Shown: in pieces, positions 1-9,240 of the stretch
Numbering within the stretch: position 1 is the first letter of the stretch
Layout: each line of letters starts with the position of its first letter
Origin: Lachancea kluyveri NRRL Y-12651
Taxonomy: Eukaryota; Ascomycota; Saccharomycetes; Saccharomycetales; Saccharomycetaceae
Reading direction: 5' to 3'
DNA length: 64,000 nucleotides
Assembly: GCA_000149225.2 (NCBI GenBank)
Contig: CM000694.1
Coordinates: forward strand, 1,613,623-1,677,622
The notes under the pieces: generated by a model
What the model was told of the DNA's origin: nothing
Database searches by the model: none
Seen by the model: the letters and a program-made list of their open reading frames with translations, nothing else
Position numbers and translations under genes: made by a program

Positions 1-693
1 GCGGTTACTGGTTTCAAGTTCGAGCGTCATCGAATTGCCAAGCCGCAAATCACAGGGGTTGTTGTAGCGTGCAAGTATAGAGAAGCAGTGGAGACTATGA
101 TTGACGGGATTGAGTATTCTATAGAGGAGGAAAAGAAGCAAGACCATGAGTTGGAAGCTTTGAGGTACTGGGGACTGTTCCTTGCAAAATTAAAAATTAA
201 ACAGAGATTAAACTCCACGCATGGTAGGGTTGTGGACGACGACACAAATAGTATTTGGGAACAGCATCAGAAGCTAGACAACGAAGAGGTGTCTGAAGTC
301 GAGAATAGTGAAGATGCACACTTTGCTGCTGGTGGTTTCTTACCTACAGACTACTCTTCAAGGAGCCAAAACCAAGAAAGTAATAATAACGAAGAAAGTG
401 TTCCGTTGAACGAAGAAGAATTTACACATAGTGAAACAGAACTAGGGAATCTTGATTATGATCAAGAAGAATCCAATAATGGGACTCTAGCTGGGCAGGA
501 TGAAGAAGGTGGTTTTATAGTCGATGGTTCTCCAGAAGAACAAGACGACGCACCTGCAAAAGAAAATGAGCCGGTGCACCAAAATGATGCTGATGATATT
601 GATGGATACGAAAACTTTATGAAAGATGTCCTGGAAGGCTCTGAGTTCGAAAAGGACGAATCTGACTCGGAATTCATCTACGAGTCTGAATAA
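1..693 (+). CDS. RAD4: Rad4 (XPC) DNA damage recognition factor, C-terminal part
   Basis: The frame is open from base 1, so this is the last 230 residues of a gene that begins left of the window. The first residues (AVTGFKFERHRIAKPQITGV, then VVACKYREAVETMIDGIEY) match the end of the conserved Rad4 region that follows the BHD domains. The rest is a poorly conserved acidic tail containing GGFLP, also present in the S. cerevisiae protein, and it ends in EFIYESE. Rad4 with Rad23 recognises helix-distorting lesions and starts nucleotide excision repair in the nucleus. SPT2 follows on the same strand, as in S. cerevisiae (YER162C-YER161C). The identity is firm for the conserved part; the tail alone would not be diagnostic. 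Confidence 0.93.
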   Translation, partial: AVTGFKFERHRIAKPQITGVVVACKYREAVETMIDGIEYSIEEEKKQDHELEALRYWGLFLAKLKIKQRLNSTHGRVVDDDTNSIWEQHQKLDNEEVSEVENSEDAHFAAGGFLPTDYSSRSQNQESNNNEESVPLNEEEFTHSETELGNLDYDQEESNNGTLAGQDEEGGFIVDGSPEEQDDAPAKENEPVHQNDADDIDGYENFMKDVLEGSEFEKDESDSEFIYESE

Positions 694-886
694 CTTCCCC
701 TAGCAGCTTATACTTTCGTATATAATGACTTTGTATTTTACAAAAATTTCGATTAGGTATTAACCAATCATCAACTCGAACTGTACATAGAAGCAGCAAT
801 TTGAGACTGGCACACTCAGACAAGCTATCTGTCTCCTTTTCCGATATTTTTTAAAACTTTGCTTTACCTTTACGCCAACTTTTAAA

Positions 887-1858
887 ATGAGTTTCCTTGA
901 GAGGCTTTCCAAATTGAAAAAAACCACGATACCATCAACAACAAAAAATAATAACGAATCAGCCAAAAAAAACGTCAATAAAGCTGCAAAAGATGTATTA
1001 GAGTCAGAGTCATCACTTCTACCGAAAAGTTATACCAGAGAGGAGGATCCTGCTGTCAAAAGGTTGAAAGAACTAAGACGGAAGGAACAGTTGAAAAAAG
1101 GCACTTTACAAACCAAAAAACCTTCTGTTAGCAGGAAACGATTGGATGACACTGTAACGGAAGCTAGATTTAAAAGAAAAGTGAGAAGCTCGACTGTAAC
1201 AAGACAGACCCTGCCGGTGAACCGTCAACCGATTAAAAAGTTAAGCTTTGACGAGTTGATGAAGCAGGCTGAGCAAAAATCCAAGAATCCACCTTTATCT
1301 CCATCTCCTTTATCAAAAAACGAAAAGAAGAAAGATGTCAAACCAGTGGGGCTATCTTCTAAAATACGTAAAAATGGCTTCAAACTTCCGCACCAAAAAC
1401 GCCCTGTGACAAACGCCAAAAAAAATGTACCTGTGAGTAAGAAAGAGGTACCAGTTAAAATTGCATTGCCTAAGAATAACATAGCACAGCCTAGTGAAAA
1501 ACTTCGTAAAAGGCTAGAAATGAAGCAACAACATAGAAAACGCTATTATGGAGATGAAGATGAGGATGAAGACGACATGGATGACTTCATTGACGATGAC
1601 GATGACGAAGAAGCAGAATATGTAAAGGATCATGGGTACGACAGAGATGAGATTTGGGCTATGTTCAACAAGGGTAAGAGAAGGAGTGATTACTTAGATT
1701 ACGATGAGGATGCTGATGACATGGAAGCAAATGAAGTAGAGATTTTACAAGAAGAAGAACGTGCAAGTAAGATGGCAAGACTAGAAGATAAACGCGAAGA
1801 GAAATGGTTGAAGATGCACGAAGAAGAGAAGAGCAGGCGAAGACTTGGAAAAAAGTAA
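887..1858 (+). CDS. SPT2: Spt2 chromatin protein / histone H3-H4 chaperone
   Basis: This 323-residue, highly charged protein is close to the 333 residues of S. cerevisiae Spt2 and begins with the matching MSFLERLSKLKK. The block EEDPAVKRLKELRRKEQLK (about residues 55-73) and the C-terminal block YDRDEIWAMFNKGKRRSDY followed by DDMEANEVEILQEEE are hallmarks of the SPT2 family. The latter is the histone-binding part. Between them the protein is Lys-rich, and an acidic stretch (about residues 222-246) precedes the SPT2 block. Spt2 acts in transcription elongation and helps prevent spurious transcription and loss of old histones. It lies 193 bp downstream of RAD4 and converges on VTC5. Confidence 0.96.
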   Translation: MSFLERLSKLKKTTIPSTTKNNNESAKKNVNKAAKDVLESESSLLPKSYTREEDPAVKRLKELRRKEQLKKGTLQTKKPSVSRKRLDDTVTEARFKRKVRSSTVTRQTLPVNRQPIKKLSFDELMKQAEQKSKNPPLSPSPLSKNEKKKDVKPVGLSSKIRKNGFKLPHQKRPVTNAKKNVPVSKKEVPVKIALPKNNIAQPSEKLRKRLEMKQQHRKRYYGDEDEDEDDMDDFIDDDDDEEAEYVKDHGYDRDEIWAMFNKGKRRSDYLDYDEDADDMEANEVEILQEEERASKMARLEDKREEKWLKMHEEEKSRRRLGKK

Positions 1859-2023
1859 AATAAATGTATAATGATACACACTAAATACTGAACTTTGCAC
1901 AGTATAAGCTTGTAAAGAAAAGAAAACTAAAATACTCAGATTAATTATTAAAAAGGGCACACGTATGGCAATCTGTACTGCAGGGCTGGGGCTGGAGAAG
2001 AAACTTAATAGCATCCAGCTACA

Positions 2024-4555
2024 TCAACAGACACTAAGACATGAGGAGGAGGAAAATTGCACCAATAATTCTATGATTCCGTAACAGACCGTGCAGGTAA
2101 TAAGTAGAAAGATCAGAAAACAGGAAACGTAATGCCACCATGGAGCAACTTTGAACCTGCTGAACAACAAGGACAAACTAGTGCAACTTAAGAGAAGTGA
2201 GATTAGTAACGAAACAACTATTGTTGCAATCAATGCACCAGTGCCTTCTAGTTCTGTATCATCATCAACCAAATGAAATAAAGAAACCACAATGCCTACT
2301 GAAATACCGGAAGTGATACATGAAACAAGTAAAGTGAACATATAGAGGAAAGTGATAACTTGATCGTGTTTGTACTCGTAAATGGATTCCGACTCGTCCT
2401 CATACTCCTGTTTATACTTTAAAAGCTCTCGAATATCATTTTTTGAAGTAGGAGACGTGGAAAAGGAGCTTGTTGACTGATAGCTACCATGGGGCTGAAT
2501 GCCTCTAATGCTAGAGGTTAGGGGACTGGATTCGGATGGTAGGGTACCCGAGAGACCCAATGCACGTTTGAATTTTTCGGACAGGTTAAACATGGAGTTT
2601 ATGAAGCCTTTGCTGAATACAACGAACCCACGGTCGTAGGACTGTGTTTCACTGTCAGGGTACACGTAAAACCCATCTGCATTGTTATCCATAGCCTCGT
2701 CACCATCTTCAAATTCATTCCAATAGCGAATCTTTGGCTTTTGTGGAGAGTTGGAAGATATGACAGAGACCACCGATGGTCTTTTACCCTGTTCTTGAGC
2801 GTTTTTATATTTTTTTGAAGTCATTTCAAAAATTTTGTCCTTTCCCAGCTGGAAAAAGTCTTCATTCGTCAGATTTTTCTCGTCTTCATCGGATGTCAGT
2901 AAGTTGAATAAATCGGTCTGAACGTGCTTAGAGGATTGTACCAAGTAGGCCAATTTCCACAATGTCATACACTTCAATATCGGATAACACAGCAATTTAC
3001 ATTCCAAGATCTTTTCACAAATAATGGTCACTTCCGAGTCCTTTACCCCTACGTTGTTCAGTGTTGCATCAGTTGACAATTTCTTGATTTCCAAAATGGC
3101 GTGTGGGAACAGATTTTCTTTGTTTAGCAAGATACCTTCATCCAGCACAATCAAATATGTCGTTGTGGCGTCATCCTTTACATTTTTCATAATAAATCTT
3201 GTCCTTTTTACGGTAATCGTTGGTTTAATGACTTTCAAGTTACGTGCTCCAATCCATTCTAGACAAAGTCTGTCTAGCGGAGAGGTACTTCCAGAATCGT
3301 CCGTGTGTGTTGATTTTTGTGAATCTTGGTCCTGCCAATAATTCAAAGAGGTCAACACTTTAGTAGATGGTATGCTATTTGTGGCGATATGACTTCGTAA
3401 ACCGCCAACATGGCACATCAAGATACATTTGCCCTCTTCTTGACCACGTATTAGGATGTTTGGATGTGCGTTAGCCGAGGGGTCATCCAAGAAGGATGGA
3501 CTTGTACCGGAATCTAGCAGCAGCATGTCAATGCAAGATTGGGATGTGATGTTTTTAGGCGAAGCTTCATTCGTATCATTTTCAGCGCTTATCTTCGAGG
3601 TAAGTTGTAAATCTTGAAAAGATTTCACCGATTTGAGGCTATTTTTGCGAGGCAAACTATCTCTCTGCACTGTAGCGCCACCAGAAGTCTGGCTTCGAAT
3701 CTGTTTTGAAGAAGACATGACTTCATCGTCTACTATATGGAAACCCAGTTTGACCAGTAGAAATTTCAGCTCTGTAATGCTTTCTTGGGAGATCAAAAAA
3801 CTTTGTAGCTTGTTATATTTAGACAAAAACGTCATATCGAACTCTAGGGTTGAGCCTATTTCCGTTTTTTTAGAAAACGTTGAAGATTTCCTTGAAGACG
3901 TGGGTGGAACTCCTTCGTTTGGAAAGTGTTTAGGAGGGTTTGCAGGGAACTGCGACGAAGCACTAGCTTCCAGATCATGTAACACATCAAGGATAAGCGA
4001 GACTTCTAACAAATAAGGGTCCAAATCAACTTTGGTGAAAGAAATACCATCATGGCCGCTGGTTAGTTCCTTTGTATTTTTCAAACTTTCAATAAATTGT
4101 TCGGCCAATGTATGGTCATAAGGATAATGCTTTAGAAATTTTTTTAGCAGTTTTTTTAGTGCAATTTTTTGAATAATCAAGTAACGGGAAAACCTCTGCA
4201 GTTCTAAATTACAATTGTCCAAGTGCGAATAAACCAAGCCAATTTGCCTTTTTTTCACACGGTCATCCAAATTTTCGCGCTGTTGCAGTTTGATAATCGT
4301 AGATTCTATAGAAACCAATCTAGTAGAAATTTCCTTGATTTTCAAACTCACAAACATGTTTATGTTTTGGAATTGTGATAAAAATAAGGAGCGCAGCTTA
4401 CACAACTCTGGGTCCAAAGAAATGTCGGTGTTTGCTTGTTTATCGGGTTTAAATGTAGTTGCAGTTCTAATCGCATCCTTCAATCTATTGTAATCTACAT
4501 TATTGAGTTTCCACTCGGGAACTGACTTATCCAAGATTTGAGAGCCAAACTTCAT
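2024..4555 (-). CDS. VTC5: SPX-domain vacuolar transporter chaperone subunit, Vtc5-like
   Basis: The 843-residue protein starts MKFGSQILDKSVPEW, the typical SPX start. The SPX domain (about residues 1-160) binds inositol pyrophosphates and senses phosphate. The long middle part resembles a diverged VTC tunnel region. The C terminus has three hydrophobic segments (about residues 735-835), as in the DUF202/VTC family. Position next to SLU7 (YDR089W-YDR088C in S. cerevisiae) points to Vtc5, which stimulates the vacuolar polyphosphate polymerase made of Vtc1-4. I did not see the complete Arg/Lys set expected of an active polymerase, which agrees with a regulatory subunit. Two CACGTG E-boxes lie upstream, at about 4926 and 5166; a Pho4 or Cbf1 role for them is only a guess. 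Confidence 0.87.
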   Translation of the reverse strand: MKFGSQILDKSVPEWKLNNVDYNRLKDAIRTATTFKPDKQANTDISLDPELCKLRSLFLSQFQNINMFVSLKIKEISTRLVSIESTIIKLQQRENLDDRVKKRQIGLVYSHLDNCNLELQRFSRYLIIQKIALKKLLKKFLKHYPYDHTLAEQFIESLKNTKELTSGHDGISFTKVDLDPYLLEVSLILDVLHDLEASASSQFPANPPKHFPNEGVPPTSSRKSSTFSKKTEIGSTLEFDMTFLSKYNKLQSFLISQESITELKFLLVKLGFHIVDDEVMSSSKQIRSQTSGGATVQRDSLPRKNSLKSVKSFQDLQLTSKISAENDTNEASPKNITSQSCIDMLLLDSGTSPSFLDDPSANAHPNILIRGQEEGKCILMCHVGGLRSHIATNSIPSTKVLTSLNYWQDQDSQKSTHTDDSGSTSPLDRLCLEWIGARNLKVIKPTITVKRTRFIMKNVKDDATTTYLIVLDEGILLNKENLFPHAILEIKKLSTDATLNNVGVKDSEVTIICEKILECKLLCYPILKCMTLWKLAYLVQSSKHVQTDLFNLLTSDEDEKNLTNEDFFQLGKDKIFEMTSKKYKNAQEQGKRPSVVSVISSNSPQKPKIRYWNEFEDGDEAMDNNADGFYVYPDSETQSYDRGFVVFSKGFINSMFNLSEKFKRALGLSGTLPSESSPLTSSIRGIQPHGSYQSTSSFSTSPTSKNDIRELLKYKQEYEDESESIYEYKHDQVITFLYMFTLLVSCITSGISVGIVVSLFHLVDDDTELEGTGALIATIVVSLLISLLLSCTSLSLLFSRFKVAPWWHYVSCFLIFLLITCTVCYGIIELLVQFSSSSCLSVC

Positions 4556-5215
4556 TGGAAAGCTTCGTTATGCGTAAGAACAGAACAGGAAGCACTAATC
4601 AATAATGCGGTGTTTGAAATAATGATCAAAAAAAAAAAAAAAAAGGTATAGCAGAAGCAATGCACAATGAACGAGGTAACTTTGGGATCAAGTGCTGATT
4701 TTGCCTGGTTTGTAGAAAGGAGAGTAGTCTTTGTAGACTGGTTATACTCACTTCCAAGAATTTGTTCGATAGCAGAATTACAAGCAAAGCCGAGTTGCCT
4801 CGGTTTCTGTAGTACATCGTTTTAAACGGTAACTACCCTATTTCCCCTGACAAGCAAAGGCAATTAAAATTGGTTGATACTACAGCCAACCTACTAAGGT
4901 TCTCGTTCCCAGAAATCACGAAGGGCACGTGAAAATTAGGCACATGGAACCCCAGATTTTTCACCTAGAGAGTTTCGTAACCGGATAGGATCCGTAAACT
5001 GGGAATTCCGCCTCGATAAAAGAGGACATACACCCCTCAGATTGTAACCGTCGTCAAAGTGCTGCTTCTAGGAATATCGCGAGGGGCTTTGGTGCCTTTC
5101 TGGGTAGATTCTCCTGTTCAAACAACCATTGGGAATTGTCGGCCTCGCATCGCTAAATTGACAATCACGTGCACAAAAGGAGGAGCTGTGGAAAATAAAA
5201 ATTAAAATGAAGTCC
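4556..5215. other. Intergenic region between VTC5 and tRNA-Arg
   Basis: This 660 bp stretch is the 5' region of VTC5 (minus strand) plus the 3' flank of tRNA-Arg. It contains an A-tract of 16 bases near 4627, which would be a T-tract on the VTC5 strand, and CACGTG motifs at about 4926 and 5166. No convincing reading frame is seen. Confidence 0.6.
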
Positions 5216-5308
5216 TTCCCCGCCAGGAGTCGAACCTGGAATCTTCTGGTTTCAGAAGTGGATACTTTGAATCGTAGCCAGACGCCGTGACCATTGGGCC
5301 ACGAGGAA
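5216..5308 (-). tRNA. tRNA-Arg(ACG) with a 21-nt intron
   Basis: On the minus strand, acceptor TTCCTCG (from 5308) pairs with CGGGGAA (ending 5216). The D arm (GCCC...GGC), the T arm CCAGG-TTCGACT-CCTGG and the anticodon stem TCTGG/CCAGA are all present. The anticodon loop is CTACGA-A, reading ACG (Arg, decodes CGN through inosine). The mature part (72 nt) is almost identical to the S. cerevisiae tRNA-Arg(ACG) I remember. A 21-nt insert sits exactly between positions 37 and 38, the canonical tRNA intron site. The third-last intron base is G, which can form the anticodon-intron pair with C32, as the splicing endonuclease needs. In S. cerevisiae this tRNA has no intron. Confidence 0.96.
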
Positions 5309-6304
5309 TAAGAACTTAGTTGTAGTGTACTGCTAAATTTTGTTAATATATCACACAACTATGGAATTGAGCAGTTTTAAACATGGGATGTGTAGTACAC
5401 CTGGATAACTTTATGCTCAGAAGAAGGACAACGGATTTGGGGCACATCGTCACAAGAATAAGAAAAAGTTTTGTTTTTCTTTTTTCTTCTCCTTTTCCGA
5501 ATACATCAGCGAAACATTCGTCAACAGCGGATTGAGAATTGTGATTGATGTACGTGAGAAATATGTGAATATTGGGACAATTGTTGAGATTCCATTTTTG
5601 GTTAAGGCTATAATAATTTGGTATATGGTTATACTAGAAGTTCTCCTCACCTTTCTAGGAATCCAGAAAAGAGAGTCGATAACTCTATATACAAATATTC
5701 TTCCTTTTATATGTTTCTGGTTCATTATCCTATTACATTATCAATCCTTGCGTTTCAGCTTCCACTAATTTAGATGACTGTTTCTCATTCTTTAGGTCAC
5801 CTTATAACACCGTGTATGATAATATACTAGTAACACGAATACTAGTCGATGGTCGATAGTTGTATTTCGTTTCAACAGTACGTAACTCATGTATTTATAC
5901 TTCTTCAAAAATTACTATGCGATAAGCGAAGTTCGTTAAAATGGGAAAATTCATACTAGCAGTATATCGCAAACGATGGCAGAAGCCTTGGATAATGCCT
6001 TTTTTTTCTAAAGAAAGAGAAAGAAAAAAAAAAAAAGAAGTGGTTCTACCTATCAATTACATGCATAAACTCAATATATATCTCTCTCAAGAAGGTGGTG
6101 AACTTGTACGGAGTTCTTCTTCCGTCGATGATGATATATGGTTTTTTACGCTCGTCTGTATTCCTTCGTCCTGTATGTTAGATGAACTAAGGTGTAGTGG
6201 CTACTTGGACTAAAAATTACTCATCGATAAGACATACTTGTACGATAAGTTGCTCCATACTCCAGTTTGTCAGCTGTTGAAGATTCGTACCCACTCTTTA
6301 AAAA
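5309..6304. other. Accessory intergenic region around the solo LTR
   Basis: About 1 kb between tRNA-Arg and SLU7, of which 323 bp is the solo LTR at 5555-5877. The rest (5309-5554 and 5883-6304) is AT-rich. Short frames are present, for example at 5941-6213, but they show no recognisable protein and contain an A-rich low-complexity stretch. SLU7's promoter must lie in the last few hundred bases. Confidence 0.6.
5555..5877 (-). mobile_element. Solo LTR of a Ty1/Ty2 (Pseudoviridae, copia-type) retrotransposon, delta-like
   Basis: Read on the minus strand, it begins TGTTG at 5877 and ends TTCTCA at 5555, the termini of S. cerevisiae delta elements. It is about 323 bp against roughly 334 bp for delta. 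Long parts match delta as I remember it, notably 5729-5779, which looks identical over about 50 bases. As in Ty1/Ty2, the LTR's last ~40 bases contain the beginning of gag. It is flanked on both sides by the same 5-bp target-site duplication, GTACG (5550-5554 and 5878-5882). No internal retroelement sequence remains, so it is a fossil left by LTR-LTR recombination. It lies about 250 bp upstream of tRNA-Arg, the usual landing zone of Ty1-type elements. The clean duplication and length suggest a fairly young insertion. Confidence 0.93.
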
Positions 6305-7402
6305 ATGGATTCACAAAAGGAAAAAGCGGAAAATCAACATATACCTAAATACATTAAGGATCAGCCCTGGTACTATAAAGACATAGATAATGGCAATGGT
6401 GACTATCTATTACATCATAGAAAGCTGCACAAGGATGATGAGAACAACGATTTAGCAATAGACAACAATGCAGAACCAAAGTTGGGTAGAGGTATAAAAG
6501 ATGTCTTTGTCAACGACGTTACTAAAACCACGAATAAATCGTCGGAGCGCAACACTTTGGCTCCAAAGACTACCGCGGTCACCTTTCATACATTCCCATC
6601 TCGTGGGAAACGCGAGAGGAAATGTACAAACTGTGGTGGCATGGACCACGTCAAGAGGGACTGTCTAGAACGACCAAGAAAACAGGTATCACATATACAT
6701 AGTATCTCGAGTGCTGACACGACTCCCTTTGCCCGTCGACTTGATAACGAGAACTGGGATGCGAAAAAGGACAGATGGTTTGGATATACCGGTAAAGAAT
6801 ATGACCAAATATTGCAAAGTTGGGAGTCGAAAAAGAAACAGAAGAAGTCGGAAGCAAAACAGGAAGACCATAAACTTATAGATACCGACGAAGAGATTGA
6901 ACTGATGAGTTTAGGGCTGTACAAAGATGCAGTCACTGGTTTGCTGTCCCAAGACGATTCTAATTCGACCAAGTTACGTGCTTCCGTAAGACTACGTGAA
7001 GACAAAGCGGTATACTTGAATGATATCCACTCCGATACGATAAACTACGATCCAAAATCTAGGCTTTACAAAAGTGAAGAGCTGGGTGAGATTGACCCAC
7101 AGAGCCAAATGTTTCATAGACATCTTACTGGTGAGTCGCTCGAATTACAAAAGTTGAATAGATTTGCTCGTGAACAGACGTTGAAATCCGGTGTTCGTGA
7201 TGAAGTCGAAGATGATTCAAAAACCAAGCATGTTCTTGTGGCAAACCCGACCAAGTACGAGCTCATGCTAAAGAAAAAGGAGGACCAGCAGCAGCAGCAG
7301 CCCCAGCCCCTAAAGGTATTTGACGGACAATCTGCCAAACGGGTCGCTGGTACTGCCCAGACAAAGGAGAATAAGAAACGGCTACTGGATCGGTATGGTT
7401 AA
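6305..7402 (+). CDS. SLU7: Slu7 second-step pre-mRNA splicing factor
   Basis: This 365-residue protein matches Slu7 (382 residues in S. cerevisiae). It has IPKYIKDQPWYYKD near the N terminus, a CCHC zinc knuckle at residues 107-120 (C107, C110, H115, C120), the WDAKKDRWFGYTGKEYDQ block, DTDEEIELM, LREDKAVYLNDI, YDPKSRLYK and HVLVANPTKYE. Slu7 works in the nucleus with Prp18 to choose and dock the 3' splice site in the second splicing step. A short Gln/Pro-rich stretch precedes the C-terminal YG end. It precedes RRP1 by 158 bp on the same strand, as YDR088C and YDR087C do in S. cerevisiae. Notably, this genome has short introns in nearby genes. Confidence 0.96.
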   Translation: MDSQKEKAENQHIPKYIKDQPWYYKDIDNGNGDYLLHHRKLHKDDENNDLAIDNNAEPKLGRGIKDVFVNDVTKTTNKSSERNTLAPKTTAVTFHTFPSRGKRERKCTNCGGMDHVKRDCLERPRKQVSHIHSISSADTTPFARRLDNENWDAKKDRWFGYTGKEYDQILQSWESKKKQKKSEAKQEDHKLIDTDEEIELMSLGLYKDAVTGLLSQDDSNSTKLRASVRLREDKAVYLNDIHSDTINYDPKSRLYKSEELGEIDPQSQMFHRHLTGESLELQKLNRFAREQTLKSGVRDEVEDDSKTKHVLVANPTKYELMLKKKEDQQQQQPQPLKVFDGQSAKRVAGTAQTKENKKRLLDRYG

Positions 7403-7482
7403 GTAATATGTCACTATATACGTATATTCTGAAAAAAAAGAAATGTTTTTTTTTTTTGTTTTTTTAATGTCGAGGAGCACAG

Positions 7483-7503
7483 GAAAATTTTAACCGATGA
7501 GCT
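7483..7503 (+). promoter_or_regulatory. RRPE and PAC motifs upstream of RRP1
   Basis: GAAAATTTT (7483-7491, RRPE core bound by Stb3 in S. cerevisiae) is followed four bases later by CGATGAGCT (7495-7503, PAC core bound by Dot6/Tod6). The pair sits 58-78 bp before the RRP1 start codon. This combination marks the ribosome-biogenesis regulon in Saccharomycetaceae and fits the gene's role. Binding is inferred from motif match alone. Confidence 0.8.
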
Positions 7504-7560
7504 GAGATAGAATTCAATATCATCGACGAAGAAAGTAGATTGGTAAAGCACTGATCGATC

Positions 7561-8379
7561 ATGGAAACCTCCTCTTTTGTGAAACAGCTTGCTTCTAACA
7601 ACAGAAAAGTCAGAGAAAATGCTTTGGCCACTCTTAAGAAGTACTTGAACACCAGACAGTTCAAAGAGAATAAACAATTACAGTTTGATAAATTATGGAA
7701 AGGGCTGTACTTTGCCATGTGGTTTAGTGACAGGCCAAGACCACAACAACGTTTGGCTAATGAGCTGGGTGAATTGCACCTGTTATACTTTGACGCTGTA
7801 GAGAATAAGCAAGAGATTACGCTCGACGACAAGGCGTTTATTAAATTCAGTAAAGGATTTTGGAAAGTAATCTGTTTAGAGTGGTACAGTATCGACCACC
7901 ATCGTCTAGACAAATATCTACTTCTGGTGAGAAGAGTGCTATTCAACCAACTGAAATACCTAAAGCTACGCAATTGGAATGAGGAGCTGGTTTTAAAGTA
8001 TATCGATTCTGTTTTGAAAAAGTTGCCTTTGAGTGGTGACAAAAAGGTCTATAACGGTATTCCGTTCCATATCATCGACATTTTCGTGGATGAATGGGAA
8101 AAACTGGTTATCAGAGACGGCGAGGACGAAGGCGAAGACGGGGAAGAGAAGGATAGTGAAGAGTGTAAACAGTTGATCGCGGCTACTCCACTCTCTCTTT
8201 TCGTTGAAATTTTCCAAGACTTGTCATCCAACATTGAGAATATCAAAGTGTTGAGAGAAAAGATCAAAGAAGATATCTTGGGCGATCAAAGGTTACACCT
8301 TTGGGGCATTCTTACTCAAGGGGACGATAAAGTGGAGAACGGAGAAGAAGAAGAAGAAGAAGAGTGGAAGGGATTTTGA
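7561..8379 (+). CDS. RRP1: Rrp1 (Nop52 family) 60S ribosome biogenesis factor
   Basis: The protein has 272 residues, close to the 278 of S. cerevisiae Rrp1. The N-terminal half is highly conserved: [91 protein letters not shown]. The C terminus is a run of Glu ending EEWKGF, where S. cerevisiae ends EEEWTGF. Rrp1 is nucleolar and needed for processing of 27S pre-rRNA to mature 25S rRNA and assembly of the 60S subunit. The upstream PAC and RRPE motifs support co-regulation with other ribosome-biogenesis genes. Confidence 0.96.
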   Translation: METSSFVKQLASNNRKVRENALATLKKYLNTRQFKENKQLQFDKLWKGLYFAMWFSDRPRPQQRLANELGELHLLYFDAVENKQEITLDDKAFIKFSKGFWKVICLEWYSIDHHRLDKYLLLVRRVLFNQLKYLKLRNWNEELVLKYIDSVLKKLPLSGDKKVYNGIPFHIIDIFVDEWEKLVIRDGEDEGEDGEEKDSEECKQLIAATPLSLFVEIFQDLSSNIENIKVLREKIKEDILGDQRLHLWGILTQGDDKVENGEEEEEEEWKGF

Positions 8380-8461
8380 AATGAAGTTCCAGAGAAAAAT
8401 GGGCGTATATAATTGTACATAAATTATTGTAACCAGACAGCATTGAAGATTGTGTTTGAAG

Positions 8462-8468
8462 TTACCCG
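8462..8468 (+). promoter_or_regulatory. Reb1-type site upstream of SSS1
   Basis: TTACCCG is the core of the general regulatory factor Reb1 site. It lies 71 bp before the chosen SSS1 start and 83 bp after RRP1 ends, where it could serve as a nucleosome-free-region factor or as a Reb1 roadblock terminator for RRP1. Its position argues that transcription starts downstream of the in-frame ATG at 8470, favouring the later SSS1 start. Confidence 0.55.
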
Positions 8469-8538
8469 GATGGACAAGTGCCGGAGCGAACCCTTCCCTT
8501 CGCTCTTGCCAGAAAAATCTTTTCAAAAAGCGACACGT

Positions 8539-8802
8539 ATGACAAGTAGACGTACGAATTCGAGCAACACCAAAGGAAAAGTAACAACTATGGCCAAGGG
8601 TAACAATCAAATCGAACAGCTAGCGGAAGCCCCATTAGAATTTGTCAAGGATGGGTCTGCCTTCATTCAAAAATGTAAGAAACCAAACAACAAGGAATAC
8701 TTGAAAATTGTCAGAGCTGTCGGTATTGGTTTCGTTGCTGTCGGTGTCATCGGCTACGCCATCAAGTTGGTTCACATCCCAATCAGGTACTTGATTGTGT
8801 GA
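8539..8802 (+). CDS. SSS1: Sss1, Sec61 translocon gamma subunit
   Basis: An 87-residue tail-anchored ER membrane protein (80 residues in S. cerevisiae). The conserved part runs NNQIEQLAEAPLEFVKDG, KKPNNKEYLKIVRAVGIGF and VGVIGYAIKLVHIPIRYLIV. The last of these is the single membrane segment and lumenal end typical of SecE/Sec61-gamma. It clamps Sec61 and is essential for translocation into the ER. The N terminus varies in the family, so the start is uncertain: ATGs in frame lie at 8470, 8539 and 8590 (the last would give 70 residues). I chose 8539 because it is downstream of the Reb1 site and gives about the usual length. Confidence 0.95.
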   Translation: MTSRRTNSSNTKGKVTTMAKGNNQIEQLAEAPLEFVKDGSAFIQKCKKPNNKEYLKIVRAVGIGFVAVGVIGYAIKLVHIPIRYLIV

Positions 8803-9240
8803 AACACTACAGAAGGAGAAGCTCCATGGACCCACTTCCTTTTCTATTGTTTTCTTTTCAATCGCTCTCCTCCTCTCGCATTTTATTTTCTTTAAGTTGA
8901 ACTTGGAAAAAGACCAAAAAAAAAAAAAGAACTGCAGAGAGCCAGTAGAGGGGTTTGTAACCCTTGTGAATTATTATAAGCATGGTTGCAATGACAATTG
9001 CACTATATAGCTTCCGTATTAATCGATACTTTTTTTTTTACTAGGACCCAGGACCCAGGATTCTTACTCCGTGTGTAGACGTTGTGCCGTACACAGATAC
9101 ACCGACCTTTTCCGTCAACCACAGGCTGTAATGGAAAAAAACTTATAAAAGAGCGCGTCTTTGCCAGAGAGGTTTCTTTTGTTCTACGTAGGTGATGAGA
9201 TCCATGTAACGGGCAAGGCAACAATCAAACAGCAGAAAAT

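Noticed and set aside
5941-6213. 90-codon frame upstream of SLU7
   Set aside because: It starts with ATG, but its sequence is low complexity (Lys/Arg-rich from an A-tract), lies in post-insertion spacer DNA and matches no family I know.
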